Shown in pieces: positions 45,440 to 57,211 of a stretch of 64,000 nt of DNA. The stretch is from positions 3,595,041-3,659,040 of the forward strand of contig NW_006921534.1 of assembly GCF_000340215.1 (NCBI RefSeq), read 5' to 3'. Every line of letters begins with the position of its first letter. Position 1 is the stretch's first letter. A program made the translations under genes and the position numbers. Origin of the DNA: Pseudocercospora fijiensis CIRAD86 (taxonomy: Eukaryota; Ascomycota; Dothideomycetes; Mycosphaerellales; Mycosphaerellaceae). The notes beneath the pieces are model-generated. The model ran no database searches. It saw only the letters and a list, made by a program, of their open reading frames with translations, and was not told the origin of the DNA.

Positions 45440-48289
45440 CCTTGTACGGCGTAAAACTATCGACATTATACTAGCTATTACACGCACCTGCCTTATATAG
45501 GATACGTATAGAACTAACTATTAAACTAAGGTTATACTAGATCTAGGAAATTTAGTTAGTGCCCTTATTAGCTATCGCCTAGCTAAGCAATTAGACCTTC
45601 GACAATTAAATAGAGCTAACCTGCTAACCCTTGCTTAGTTTAATAAAGCCCGGCACTTAACCTATAGGGCTTACTACGTTCCTATAGTTCTAAAGGACGA
45701 CCTCGGAAATGAACGCCTACTAGACTTTACTGCCTACGCAGTAGATATAGATAACCTATATAGGGGAGCTACTATTGTTATTAGCAACCCTGTTCTTAAG
45801 CACTACGCTGTTACTATAGACTTAGGCCTTTAATAGTAGCGATTTAGAATCGCTAGGAAAGAGGATATTAAGTATATCGACGTTAGCGAGTGCCCTAACG
45901 ATATTAGGGTCCTGTTTATTAGCAACCTAACGCCTGCTTTAGCTAATCCGACGGCTAATCTTCTCGGTAGAGATAATAATAAACCTATACCCCCTAATAG
46001 CATAGACCCTAATTAGCTTGCTCGCATACTATAGCCTATTCGAGAGACCTATATCGATGTGTTTAAACACTACCTAGCATCGACATTGCCTATATTTAAA
46101 GAGACGGACTATAAGATCGATATTATATAGGGCAAGGAGGTTCCTTTTAGGCCCCTCTACAACCTTAGTAAACAAGAGCTTGCTATACTACGGAAGTACC
46201 TAGATAAGAACCTAGCTAATAGTCGAATTTAGTATAGCAACAGCCCTGCTAGTATACCTATTCTATTCGTACCGAAGAAGGATAGTAGCCTACGCCTATA
46301 TATCGACTACTATAGGCTTAACGCTGTTACTATTAAAGACCGCTGCCTACTCCCGCTTATTAATAAGACCCTCGACCGCCTTTCTAGCGCCTACTTTTAT
46401 ACTATACTAGATATTAAGAATGCCTACTATCGCATCTGTATTCGTAAGAGGGACGAATAGAAAACAGTCTTCCGCACTCGTTATAGCTATTTCGAGTATT
46501 TAGTTATGCTATTTAGGCTAGCTAATGCCCCTGCTACATTCTAGTCCTATATTAATCGGGCTCTATTAGGCCTACTAGACTACCTCTATATAGTCTACCT
46601 AGATAACATCCTAGTTTATACCTATTTACCTAACATTGCAGAGCACTAGACTATAGTACGTAAGGTACTCGATCGTCTAAGGACCTATAGACTGTATTGC
46701 AAGCCTTCTAAATGCACCTTTGCTACTAAGGAGGTGTTATTCCTCGGCTTCCTCGTATTAACTAATAGTATTAAGGCTAATCCTAATTAGATTAAAACTA
46801 TTACTAAATAGCCTATTCCTACGTTAATTAAGGAGCTACAGTCGTTCCTCGGCTTCGCTAATTTCTATCGTCGCTTTATTAAGGGCTATTTACGGCATAT
46901 AATGCCCCTAACTAAGCTTACTAAAACTAAGGCTAACCCGTCTAGAGAGTTTAAATAGACTAACAAAGCACGAGCCGCTTTTAACGGTTTAAAGCAGCGC
47001 TTTACTAAAGTCCCCTTATTGCACTATTTCGTACTAAACAGGCAGATCTGTATTAAGACTAACGCCTTACAGTTTGCTATATTAGCTATTATATTATAAC
47101 AATCGGATAAGGACTATTATTAGCATCCGATTGCCTTCTTCTCGAGGAAGATAATTAATGCTAAGCGTCGCTACGAGACCTACGAGCAAGAGCTGCTAGC
47201 TATTATCGAGGCCTATAAGCATTAGAGGCACTACCTCGATAGGGCTTAATATATAATACAGGTCTATATAGACTATAACAACCTCCGTAGCATTACTAAG
47301 GTTACTAGGGTTATAGGTCGATAGGCTAGATAGGCCGTCTACCTCGCTAGGTTCGATTTTAATATATTATATTAGCTAGGCGTAAGCAACCCTACTAATA
47401 GCCTATCGAGGCAACCTAATTACGATAGCGAAACCTAACACATTAATTCTTTGTTTCTAACCCTATAGTATAAGATTGCTATAGCCCGTATTGTTAATAA
47501 GTAGGCGTAGGATAAGCGGCTTACCGGACTCCGCGACGGCTCGAAGTATATTAATACTCTTGCTATATTAATAGTACGTATTAAGGCAAGGGCTAATAAT
47601 ATAGATAGGAGAAGTTATAATAACTCCCTAGTCGACATCGCTATATATAGTAACAGCGATAGCACTAATACAGTTAATCCGGCTGCTAGTACTATTAGAT
47701 ATATATAATACGTACCTCGTTCGATAGCGAGGGTACTATTAAATAACCTTGCGAATAGGGATAGTTAATCGTTTATAGATAAGCTATTACGTGCTTTAAG
47801 CTTAGCAGAGGGACGCCTTTACTACTAAACGTATCGATAAGCTTATAAGTAGACGAAAGACTCGATCTAGTAAGAGTAACAACAATTAGTCGATCGACGA
47901 TAAGGGTTACTTAAAGTTTAAGGGCAGATACTATGTCCCCGCTAAACAATCGATTAGACAAGAGCTTCTTAAGCGACACTATAACAGTAAGCTTGCCGGT
48001 TACTATAGTATAGAGAGGTCGCACGAGCTACTATCGCGTATATACTACTAGCGAAATAGTAAGCGGAATATAAAGGACTACGTAGACACGTATGCCGTAT
48101 ATTAACGTGTTAAGGCACTAAAGTATTAGCCTTTTAGCGAGTTGTCCTTATTACTAATCCCTTATAAGCTATTTGTAGAGCTTATAATAGATTTTATTAT
48201 AGGTCTTCCCCCTACTAAGCGAAGAGGAAGCAGAGACGTCTTTAACGCTATACTAGTCGTTATAGACCGATTTACTAAGGGTGCTCGCT
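45440..48289 (+). pseudogene. pol: Element 4 protease, RT, RNase H and integrase start
   Basis: RT blocks: [56 protein letters not shown] and YLDN in place of YLDD (about 46596-46607). RNase H contains TNALQFAILAI and RYETYEQELLAIIEAYKH. The integrase core VVIDRFTKGARL is cut at 48289 by element 5 and resumes with YIPARKD at 54763. Confidence 0.83.
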
Positions 48290-48635
48290 TATTACGGATC
48301 TGATTGGTTAGAGTCCTTACATAATCTTAGAGCGACGCTAAGACTAGTAGGCTAAGCTGTCGCTCTATCTTACTAGGAGCGACAGGAGCGGTCGAGAGCG
48401 ACAGCGTCGCTTACGTCGCTTACGACTATAGACAAGATGTCTCCTTTATATTTAGGAACGCCGGAATGCCCTTATAGCTCGAGGCGTTCAACTTATATTA
48501 CCTACTCACTGATTGGAATTACCTTTATACCAATTATTCTGTCTCTGCCTCCCGCTTATATTAGCCTCTCTAAAGAAGCCTCGGCTTATACGTAATAAGG
48601 AGTCACCTAACGATCTGTCGCGAGTAACCGTAACA
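48290..48635 (+). repeat. Element 5 5' LTR
   Basis: Starts TATTACGGATCTGATTGG and ends CGAGTAACCGTAACA. It contains several inverted GAGCGAC/GTCGCTC motifs (48328-48420). Confidence 0.93.
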
Positions 48636-48646
48636 CTTTAAACGCC
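48636..48646 (+). promoter_or_regulatory. Possible self-primer site, family C
   Basis: TTAAACGCC (48638-48646) is the complement of GGCGTTCAA in the LTR (48483-48491) apart from one TpG-to-TpA change. It has the same +3 to +11 offset as in family B. Confidence 0.4.
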
Positions 48647-48699
48647 CTTAGGATAAGTGCCTTATTATAAGTCGGAAGGGGAACTCCCGCCCCTAGCGA

Positions 48700-49740
48700 G
48701 ACAGGCAGTACTCGACGTACTACCTCTAGTGCTAGCAATGCACTCGGAACCTATACCGGAAACGATTCTCTCAAGATCGGAAAGCTAGACTTTTATTACG
48801 GCGACCGAGACAAATTCGATACCTAGGTTAGCTAGATAGATATATATTTCATGTTCAACCAGGTTTAAGATAACTTAAAGCTAGTCTTCGTAACGACGTT
48901 TATACGAGGTAGGGCTTAGCATTAGGTTAAACCATTTCTTAGGACCTATCTAGATAGCAACGGGACCGATAATTCGGATAGAATCTTCGCAAGCTACGAA
49001 AATCTCAAGCGTACGATAAAGAAGGTCTTTAGATCTTCTAACGAAGTTGCTACCGCAGTTAGGGTTATCTAACATTTGACTTAGAAGGGGTTATATACCG
49101 ATTACGCCGCCAAATTTCAGGAATACGCCTAACTTACGGATTAGGACGACGAAGCTCTTATAACAATATATCGGCGAGGTCTTAAGGACAACGTTAAAGA
49201 CGAGCTTATACGCGACGGTAGAAAAATAGATAATATAGGAACATTAGTTAAGGTTACGATCGATCTCGACGATAGGCTCTACGAACGAGCTTTAGAACGA
49301 CGTTACGATTCTAAGACTTTTGGAAAAGCTAGTTATACTCCTAGATACGATAATAGACGAAACTATAGTACCTACGATAAACCAAAAGGGAACAACTACT
49401 ACGGTGCGCAACTAATAGAGCTAGACGCTACCTAGAAGGGTCGAGCAATTAAAGGAAGAAAAGGCAAGAGTTCGCCTAAGAAAGCAGGAAGATTGACTTG
49501 CTATACGTATAGCAAGGAAGGCTATATAGCACGGAACTGCCGCGGCAAGAATATAGTGCGACGCGAACAGTTCAATATAATGCAACGAAAGGACTCGGGC
49601 AGAGAAGGCTACCGAATAGTAGTAGAGCTATACTCTATTAATAACGCGCCGAGGACCTACGTAGAGGTCGTAAAGGAAGAGCTACGACAAATCTATATAA
49701 TAGCACGACGACAAGAACCCGTATATAGAGCCCTTTACTA
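48700..49740 (+). pseudogene. gag: Element 5 gag relic
   Basis: The capsid-like part is broken and shifts frame. The end is open (49493-49741) and holds the knuckle CYTYSKEGYIARNCRGKN, from CX2CX4HX4C with one Cys and the His turned to Tyr. Confidence 0.75.
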
Positions 49741-49744
49741 GAGA

Positions 49745-51624
49745 TTCTGTTACGACGACTAATACTAAATTCATTATTCTGCTAAAGTAGAAGCAGGATT
49801 CTTCCCTTAGATTAAGCGATTCGTACGAGAAGATGCGAAATCCTAGTTAGAAGAAGAAACGATTGATAAATCTTGCTTAGATACCGACGATAAAGAAAAC
49901 CGAGATCCGGAAGCTTCATTCCCTCCCGGGGAGGAGTTAGGAGCTATCCTAGAAGTACCGGAGTCCCCTTAGCAAGAGGAAGAATAGTAAGAAGATTCAG
50001 AAGGAAGTCTAGATACCGAGGAAGAAACTACGAATAAAGAAAGTAAAGACGAATTCGGGATTAACGACGATACGATCCTTACGTTCATAATAGATGCACC
50101 TATAGCAGCGCGAACAATCGCCTTATATCTAGTACGCAAATACGAGGAAATATTTCTAAAGGTTAACGGATAACGGAAGGTCGATCCTATCTAATTTGAT
50201 TATTTCTAGATAAGCTTACGGGCAAAATTCTAGAATCACCCCCGGATACCTATAGACTATACGTACTATAACTTCATTACGGAGCGAGTACCGATAGGAA
50301 GCACAATTACGCCCTACGGATACGTCCTACCCGACGAAAGGACGATTATTACTTAAGATATGCGTTAGACGGTCTAGCGATTAAATTAGCAATACCGAAA
50401 GGCTATAGCAGCGTAGGGACAAGATATATACAACGATACCCTCGAGGAAAAATTATATGCCGAAGAAGCACGAACGGTAGGACTACGGATCCGTAACTAG
50501 TTAGAACAACGTTAGGCTACTAATTAGTCGGGAAACGGACTAACTCTCTAGATTAGAGCGTTCTAAGAGAGTTCCTTAATACCGAAAGCGCTTAAGCATT
50601 AATAGCAGTCTTCCGTATAAAAGTTATCGTTAACGGGCACCCGACGAGTGCATTAATAGATTCCGGAGCGAGCGGGAACTTTGCCTCCGAATTATTCGTT
50701 AAAAGCCGAGGGATCGCAACCCGAAGCAGAAGAGAAGGAGCGTATAAACTTATAGCAGTAGATAGGTTACCGCTACCTAGCGTAGAACGAGAAACGATAC
50801 CGTTACTACTAGCTATCTAATAGCACTACGAGGAGATTGTCTTAGATATTACTAATATAGCCAGTTATAACATTGTATTAGGTATACCTTAGTTAAGAAA
50901 GCATAACCTAGTCGTAGACTAGAGAAAAGGAGTACTTACATTTAAGGAATGCGACTATATAATCGGCATTCAACCTATATAGCGGCAGCGTTCGTAGGCA
51001 GATGAGATTAACAAACGTAGGGCGATTCGTAAGACGTTTACGTCGACAGGAATTACGGAGAACCGTATTCAACCCGGATCGACACTACCGTTAGGTTAGG
51101 AGGGTTATAATAATGATTATAGGAAGGATAGAAGTTATACGCTATCGAAGAATAAAGCTAGAATCTCGGACCTAGACATTCCTAAAGAGTATACTAAGTG
51201 GAAGCGACTCTTTAAAGAGGAGAGAGGCAAGGTAGCCTTACCTAAACACCAACTATAGGATTATAAAATACACTTACAGCCTAGGAAAGAGCCTCTATAG
51301 GGACCCTTATACGCAATGTCTAAGAAAGAGCTCAAAACCCTAGACAAGTAGCTAAAAGAGAAATTAGAAAAAGGCTAGATACGGAAGTCGACATCCTCGG
51401 CAGCCTTACTAGTAATGTTCGTTCCGAAAGCCGGATCAGACGAAGGACGGCTAGTAGTCGATTTTAGACGACTTAACGACATTACAATTAAGAATCGGTA
51501 CCTACTACCGAACATCGAAGAAATGCAAGACCGATTAACTAGATTAGACTAGTATACGAAGATTGACCTACGCGATGCGTTTTACGCAATACGTATACGG
51601 AATCCCGAACAAATCGGCCATTCC
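49745..51624 (+). pseudogene. pol: Element 5 gag-pol linker, protease and RT start
   Basis: An acidic linker (EEETIDKSCLDTDDKENRD, then FPPGEELGAI) precedes the protease active site LIDSGASGNFASELFV (about 50650-50700). Then comes RT: SSAALLVMFVPKAGSDEGRL, VVDFRRLNDITIKNRYLLPN and KIDLRDAFYAIRIR (about 51540-51600). The sequence then runs into the N gap, so the RT active site and RNase H cannot be judged. Confidence 0.78.
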
Positions 51625-52150
51625 NNNNNNNNNNNNNNNNNNNNNNNNNNNNNNNNNNNNNNNNNNNNNNNNNNNNNNNNNNNNNNNNNNNNNNNNNNNN
51701 NNNNNNNNNNNNNNNNNNNNNNNNNNNNNNNNNNNNNNNNNNNNNNNNNNNNNNNNNNNNNNNNNNNNNNNNNNNNNNNNNNNNNNNNNNNNNNNNNNNN
51801 NNNNNNNNNNNNNNNNNNNNNNNNNNNNNNNNNNNNNNNNNNNNNNNNNNNNNNNNNNNNNNNNNNNNNNNNNNNNNNNNNNNNNNNNNNNNNNNNNNNN
51901 NNNNNNNNNNNNNNNNNNNNNNNNNNNNNNNNNNNNNNNNNNNNNNNNNNNNNNNNNNNNNNNNNNNNNNNNNNNNNNNNNNNNNNNNNNNNNNNNNNNN
52001 NNNNNNNNNNNNNNNNNNNNNNNNNNNNNNNNNNNNNNNNNNNNNNNNNNNNNNNNNNNNNNNNNNNNNNNNNNNNNNNNNNNNNNNNNNNNNNNNNNNN
52101 NNNNNNNNNNNNNNNNNNNNNNNNNNNNNNNNNNNNNNNNNNNNNNNNNN
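51625..52150. other. Assembly gap (526 N)
   Basis: A run of N. It replaces most of RT and RNase H of element 5. The true length is probably longer, since that segment usually spans over 1 kb. Confidence 0.99.
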
Positions 52151-53556
52151 GCAGCAGATATTAAAAGCAAACTAAGACGGAAGCCTTAGTGCTAATATAA
52201 AAGAATTCAACTATATTATACGAGTTCTTTAGGACATAGAAGAACAGTTCCTAATCGAACATAGGAAATACCAAGTACCTAAGGAACGAGTTACGGAGTG
52301 TATACGACAACACTACGACGGACTAGAAAATAGACACCCTAGAGTTTCAAAAACAATAGAACTAGTTAAGCGAAGCTTCGGATTCCTATATATGCAATAA
52401 CGAGTTCTAGAATATATTAAGAAATGTCTACAATATCAGCGTAACAAGGCTAATAGATACGCTAAATATAGACATATCTAATTTAGGACGCTACTAGATA
52501 AACTATAGGACGAAGTTACAATAGACTTTATTACGAAGCTACCGAAGTCTAAGGATCCGGTTACAGGACATAGCTACGATATGATACTTGTTATAGTCGA
52601 TAGGCTTACGAAATACGCATACTTCATTCCTGCTAACGAAGCAAGTACGGCAGAGCAACTCGGATACCTCGTACTAGATAGACTTGTACGATACTACGGA
52701 TTTCTAAAGACCTATATTACGGATAGAGACAAGCTCTTTACGTCAAACTACTAGAAGACGCTTACAGCGACGCTTAGAATTAAGTACAAGCTATTAACGG
52801 CATACTATCTATAGACAGACGGCTAAACGGAAGTTAAGAATCAGGCCTTAGAGGTATACTTACGGCACTACGTTAATTACGCACAAAACAATTAGGCATC
52901 GCTATTGCCTATAGCACAACTTGCACTAAACAACTAACAATCTGAGACTACGAAAGAGACACTATTCTTCGCAAATTTTAGGAAACATCCGCAGCTGTTC
53001 GGGGAACAGTATTTATAGTATCCACACGCGGATAAAGCGATAGTCGCTTTAGAAGACTTAAAGCAGGTATATAAGGAATTATAAAGGGCAATTGCCGAGT
53101 CTTAAGAAAAGATTACGGGGCTATATAATGCTAAACGAAAAATAGCACCTTAGCTAAAGAAGGGGGATAAGGTCTACCTCCTAACAAAGAATCTGAAAAC
53201 CCGGAGATCGACTAAGAAACTAGACTACGTTAAAGTCGGGCCATTTTTGATTGATGAGCCTAAAGGACCAGTTAATTACCGACTTAAACTACCGGACGAC
53301 GCGAAAATCCACCTAGTATTCTATATCTCTATACTAGAACCTATAGACGCCGAAACACCGTATTAAGAAACATTTCACTTCTAACCTAAGGAAGAAAACG
53401 AGTTTAAAGTCGAGGAAATCCTAGATCAGCAAGGTTAGAAATACCTTATTAAATGGAAAGGATACCTACATTCAGAAAACACCTAGGAACTAAAAGAAAA
53501 CCTATAGAACTGTTAGCAGATGATTAAAAAATTTCAAAACCGAACAAAAAAGAAAT
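52151..53556 (+). pseudogene. pol: Element 5 integrase and chromodomain relic
   Basis: The zinc-binding end reads HYDGLENRHPRVSKTIELVK and YIKKCLQYQRNKANRY. The core reads VTIDFITKLPKSKDPVTGHS, VDRLTKYAYFIPANEAS and YITDRDKLFTS. The C-terminal end has KKGDKVYLLTKNLKTRR and LDYVKVGPFLIDEP. A well-preserved chromodomain (about 53400-53545) reads EFKVEEILDQQG, KYLIKWKGYLHSENT and ELKENL. Stops fall at Trp and Gln positions. Confidence 0.85.
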
Positions 53557-53722
53557 AACTAGTATAGGAATTGAACCTACGACCTCTTAGACCCTATCGA
53601 TTATAGCGCCTTAGAGTTCTCAACGACTTAGGGCAGTATAGCTCGAGGAGCGGGGACTCTAATAGCGTACCTAGCAACTATATCTTTTGTAGCTAAGAAT
53701 TATACTACTAGACTAACTAGCT
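53557..53722 (-). tRNA. tRNA-Pro-like sequence with long anticodon-loop insertion (relic)
   Basis: Read on the minus strand, AGCTAGT (53722-53716) can pair with ACTAGTT (53563-53557). The D-arm text TAGTCTAGTAGTATAATTC matches tRNA-Pro except for TG-to-TA changes. TCTTAG can pair with a downstream CTAAGA as an anticodon stem. GGTTCAATTCC (53577-53567) is a perfect B box inside a T-arm. About 115 nt lie between the anticodon-stem halves and contain a second D-arm-like TCTAAGGCGC, so it may instead be two fused tRNA fragments or a SINE. No function is implied. Confidence 0.4.
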
Positions 53723-53954
53723 AGAAGATGAAATAGACAGGAAACATTGAAAATATATACCTTTAAGACACTAGACTCTCGGCACTCCTACTAGGAATTT
53801 CAGAGGTAGGCTAGGACGTCCTATCTAGACGACTCTAGTCATAAGGCGACATCCATAATCGGCTATCTAGGGGAAACGGCTCGTTAGCAGGTAACGAGAA
53901 TATTATCGGCTCTATAGGCGAAGAGCCTAGCTCTCTTTCGAGCTCCTCCGCCTA

Positions 53955-54266
53955 TTAAATAGAGGCTTCCTCTACCTTAAGAGCTTGTACCTCCCGATCT
54001 TCCTTTATACGCAGCGACTTACGTAAGCGACGGACCTTTGCGCGATGCTCGAAAAGCTTCCGCGTAAGGAGGTCTTCCTCCTCTTCGGCCGCTTCGAGAT
54101 CTTTAGCTATCTTTAGGCGCGCCTTCCGGATTTTTTTATACTCTATACGAGTAACTTGCATATTATAGGACTAGCCGTATAGGGCGCACTCGGAGCAGCG
54201 GCCGGAACGGAGATCGACTTTATAGGATTTATCGGCCTATTCGTAATGAAAGCAGCGGATCGGCAT
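53955..54266 (-). pseudogene. Element 5 antisense ORF: Cys cluster plus coiled coil
   Basis: From the ATG at 54266 the frame runs 104 codons to 53955 with only two internal TAG codons. It begins MPIRCFHYE, where Tyr likely replaces the second Cys of CX2C, then DLRSGRCSECALYG and SYN, giving a CX2C, CX2C, C pattern. After this comes a long charged helix (YKKIRKARLKIAKDLEAAEE, then LTRKLFEHRAKVRRLRKSL) with heptad-like spacing. The last 68 codons (54161-53955) are fully open. It lies between pol and the polypurine tract on the opposite strand to pol. The small zinc-cluster plus coiled-coil layout resembles many unnamed fungal proteins known to me only as hypothetical. A DNA- or RNA-binding dimer is a guess. 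Confidence 0.55.
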
Positions 54267-54411
54267 TTCGAGGTAGTCGGTAAGGATGTTATTTGCGATA
54301 TTTTCCTTACGCTAACGAGAAGACAAGTCCTTTAATAACTTTAGCATAGCAAAGAAGTTAGAATTAGAAAGTTCCGGAATAAGGGACTATCCCGCTTAAG
54401 GAGGGGGATAG

Positions 54412-54757
54412 TATTACGGATCTGATTGGTTAGAGTCCTTATATAATCTTAGAGCGACGCTAAGACTAGTAGGCTAAGCTGTCGCTCTATCTTACTAGGA
54501 GCGACAGGAGCGGTCGAGAGCGACAGCGTCGCTTACGTCGCTTACGACTACAGACAAGATGTCTCCTTTGTATTTAGGAACGCCGGAATGCCCTTATAGC
54601 TCGAGGCGTTCAACTTATGTTACCTACTTACTGATTGGAATTACCTTTGTACCAATTATTCTGTCTCTGCCTCCCGCTTGTATTAGCCTCTCTAAAGAAG
54701 CCTCGGCTTGCACGTGATAAGGAGTCACCTAACGATCTGTCGCGAGTAACCGTAACA
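54412..54757 (+). repeat. Element 5 3' LTR
   Basis: 346 bp, nearly identical to the 5' LTR. The differences are mostly transitions. Confidence 0.93.
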
Positions 54758-55800
54758 TCGCTATATCCCCGCTCGGAAGGATTAGACGGCTATTAACCTA
54801 GCTAAGTCCCTATAGAATAACATCTTCTATAGCTATTAGGGAACCCCTAAGGGGATAGTCTCTAATCGAGGCTCGACATTTATATCTTACTATTAGAGTA
54901 AGATATGCCTATAGCTAAGACTTAAGCATCGGCTATCTATAGCCTTCTGCCTATAGATAGATAGCTAGACCGAGAGGCAGAATGCTACCCTATAGCAGTA
55001 CCTACGCAGCTATATTAATAAGAACCCTAACGACTAGGTTAACCTCCTACAACTAGCTAAATTCGTATATAATAATAGTATCTACTTATCTACTAAGGTC
55101 TCCCCTTATTTCGCTATAATAGGTAGCAACCCTACATTGCTATAAGACCCCCTATCGCTCGAGGCCGAGCGTAAGGAAAGGGAAGCGGGTTAACCTAAGA
55201 TACTAGCGGCTATTAAGAGGGTTTAAAAGATGCGGGAAATTTACGCTAAGATAGCTAACAAACTAGCAAAGGCCTAGGCCTATTAGAAGGCCTACTATAA
55301 CAAACACTACCTTCTAATAACCTTTAAGCAAGGCGACCTAGTTATGCTTAGTACGAAGAACCTCCGTATCCGCAAACACCCCTCGCCTAATAGCAAAACA
55401 AGGCCTAAACTCGTACTAAGGTATATTAGCCCTTTCTGTATCCGAGAACCTAGGGGCATCTAGGCCTATTAGTTATAGCTTCTACCTTATTATACTATCT
55501 ACAATACCTTCTATATATCCCTCCTTAAGCCGTACTACCTACGCGAAGGGGATAAAGCACCTACTAAATCCGAGGATATACTAGCTAATAGTAAAGAACT
55601 GTAGTCTATAGAACGTATCCTAAAGCACCGGACTAGATAGGGCAAGAAGGAGTACCTATTAAGGTAGCAAGACTATTCGCCTAAATAGGACTTATAGGAA
55701 GCTAAAGGTTCCTTTAAGGATATAACTAAGTTGTTAGACGAGTATTAGACTAGTATAAAGAACAAGAAGAAGGCTAAGAGCTTATAATGTCGCTAGGGAA
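54758..55800 (+). pseudogene. pol: Element 4 integrase end and chromodomain (resumed)
   Basis: Continues GAR-YIPARKD after element 5. It contains RQNATL, the GDLVMLSTKNLRIRKH segment and RPKLVLRYISPFCIRE. The chromodomain at about 55600-55740 has IERIL and GKKEYLL, with stops where Trp is expected. Confidence 0.8.
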
Positions 55801-57010
55801 GACCTAGGATTAATACTATCCCCGGGGTAATATTCGAGTAAGACTATACTACGCGCGCTACGACGCGTTAATTAGTCGCTACTCTTTTAAGGACTCTACC
55901 TCTTGTTTATTTATTCTATAGGGCCTCGAAGCCTTAGCGATACGCGCGCGCGTACGAATAACGGTAATAAAGATAATAGTGTCGCGCTACGAGCTAGCAG
56001 TATGCCGGCAGCTAACGCGACTATATCGGTAACGGTATTGCGGAGTGTATTACTATTTAAGAAAGAAAGGACATAGCTATATTAGTAACGGTATTACCGA
56101 GTTGTTATTAGTTAAAGAAGGAAATTAGAAGCAGGGTAAAGTTAGCGCTAAGACGGCTAGCACCGCTATTATCGACATTACTTGCTATTATTACTACGCC
56201 TGCCGGAGACAACCTTACTTATACTACGTGCCTAAGGCCGAATCGCACTATACTAACTAAGTTAAAAGAATAGCTATATTAAAGGTTTAATTAAAACTTT
56301 AAGGCTAAGTTAAAATATTAAGACTTAAAGGATTAAGCGGCTTAATAGAATAACTAACTAAGGGCAAAACTATAGAGCTAAGTTAGCTAGGGTCGATCTT
56401 ACGGACAATAAGTTACTCCTCGATCTTTCCGACCCTTTAAGCGAGGCGAACCTTAACTACTATACTTATAATAGCCTTTACCTATAGAAACCGGACGAAC
56501 CGTGTTTTTGAAAAGATAAGATAAGATTAACACTTAAAGGCTGCTAAACCTAGCTAATTAGGGCTAGCGAAACTACGATAGTAAATAATAGCCCTCGTAA
56601 TAATAAGAACAATCCCTCGTAATAATAAGAACAACCCTCGGAAGCGGACATTTCTAGGTCTTTTAAGAGTAGACGTAGAGAACTCGGTACGATATTACTT
56701 AGAACGGGGGCAGTGCTATAATACCCCGTATACCTACCTATTACAGTAGGGAAGGTACGCTCGTATTATAATTAGTCGATAGTCCTTAATTCTTATAGTT
56801 ATATATTACTTTATTATATATAAGGATAGCGCAGTTAGAGTTAGACATTGTATTAGAAGGTAAGGTTTAATATAGTTATATAATTAGGTAGTTAAGTGTT
56901 TAATTTAGCGCGGCTAAGCAGCTTATTAGACTTACTAAGTTAGTAGCAATAGAAGCCGAGATTAGAACACAGATAGGCTACGAGGGCGCGGCCTTTAGAA
57001 GGGAAGCGTA
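55801..57010 (+). other. Element 4 3' non-coding region
   Basis: Homologous to 22950-24162. It differs by two CCCTCGTAATAATAAGAACAA units (about 56592-56637) before a single CCCTCGGAAGCGGACA. It ends in the purine stretch AGAAGGGAAGCG before the LTR. No gene is seen. Confidence 0.65.
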
Positions 57011-57206
57011 TATTAGGGCTAAAGAGGCTATACGTAACTAGCATATAATTAGGCCGAGTAAAGCTAGGGTCTTAGTGCCTTAGGCAGGGCTTGGCGCTTA
57101 GCGTTAGGCTAACTAACCTGCCTTCCTCCTTCTCCTCCTAGTTCTCTATCGAATACTACTTGTACTACTACTACCCTATCTACCTGCTAATATAACCCTT
57201 CTTATA
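57011..57206 (+). repeat. Element 4 3' LTR
   Basis: Ends CCCTTCTTATA, followed by the TSD CTAGT. Confidence 0.92.
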
Positions 57207-57211
57207 CTAGT

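Larger units (their letters stand above)
48290..54757 (+). mobile_element. Element 5: family C chromovirus with antisense ORF
   Basis: 346-bp LTRs at 48290-48635 and 54412-54757, flanked by TCGCT (48285-48289 and 54758-54762). The polypurine tract AAGGAGGGGGATAG at 54398-54411 precedes the 3' LTR. Its total length is 6,468 bp, of which 526 are N. Gag, protease, RT start, integrase and chromodomain are recognisable. A tRNA-like sequence and an antisense Cys-cluster coiled-coil ORF lie between pol and the 3' LTR. Confidence 0.93.
43602..57206 (+). mobile_element. Element 4: family A chromovirus, split by element 5
   Basis: 196-bp LTRs at 43602-43797 and 57011-57206, with 5-bp duplications CTAGT (43597-43601 and 57207-57211). 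Its own length is about 7.1 kb after removing element 5. The gag-pol order and 3' non-coding region match elements 0-2. Element 5 sits in the integrase core. RIP-type stops are frequent. Confidence 0.93.

Noticed and set aside
51563..52189. Long frame across the N gap
   Set aside because: Its length comes from unknown bases. Only the flanking RT residues in the neighbouring frame are meaningful.
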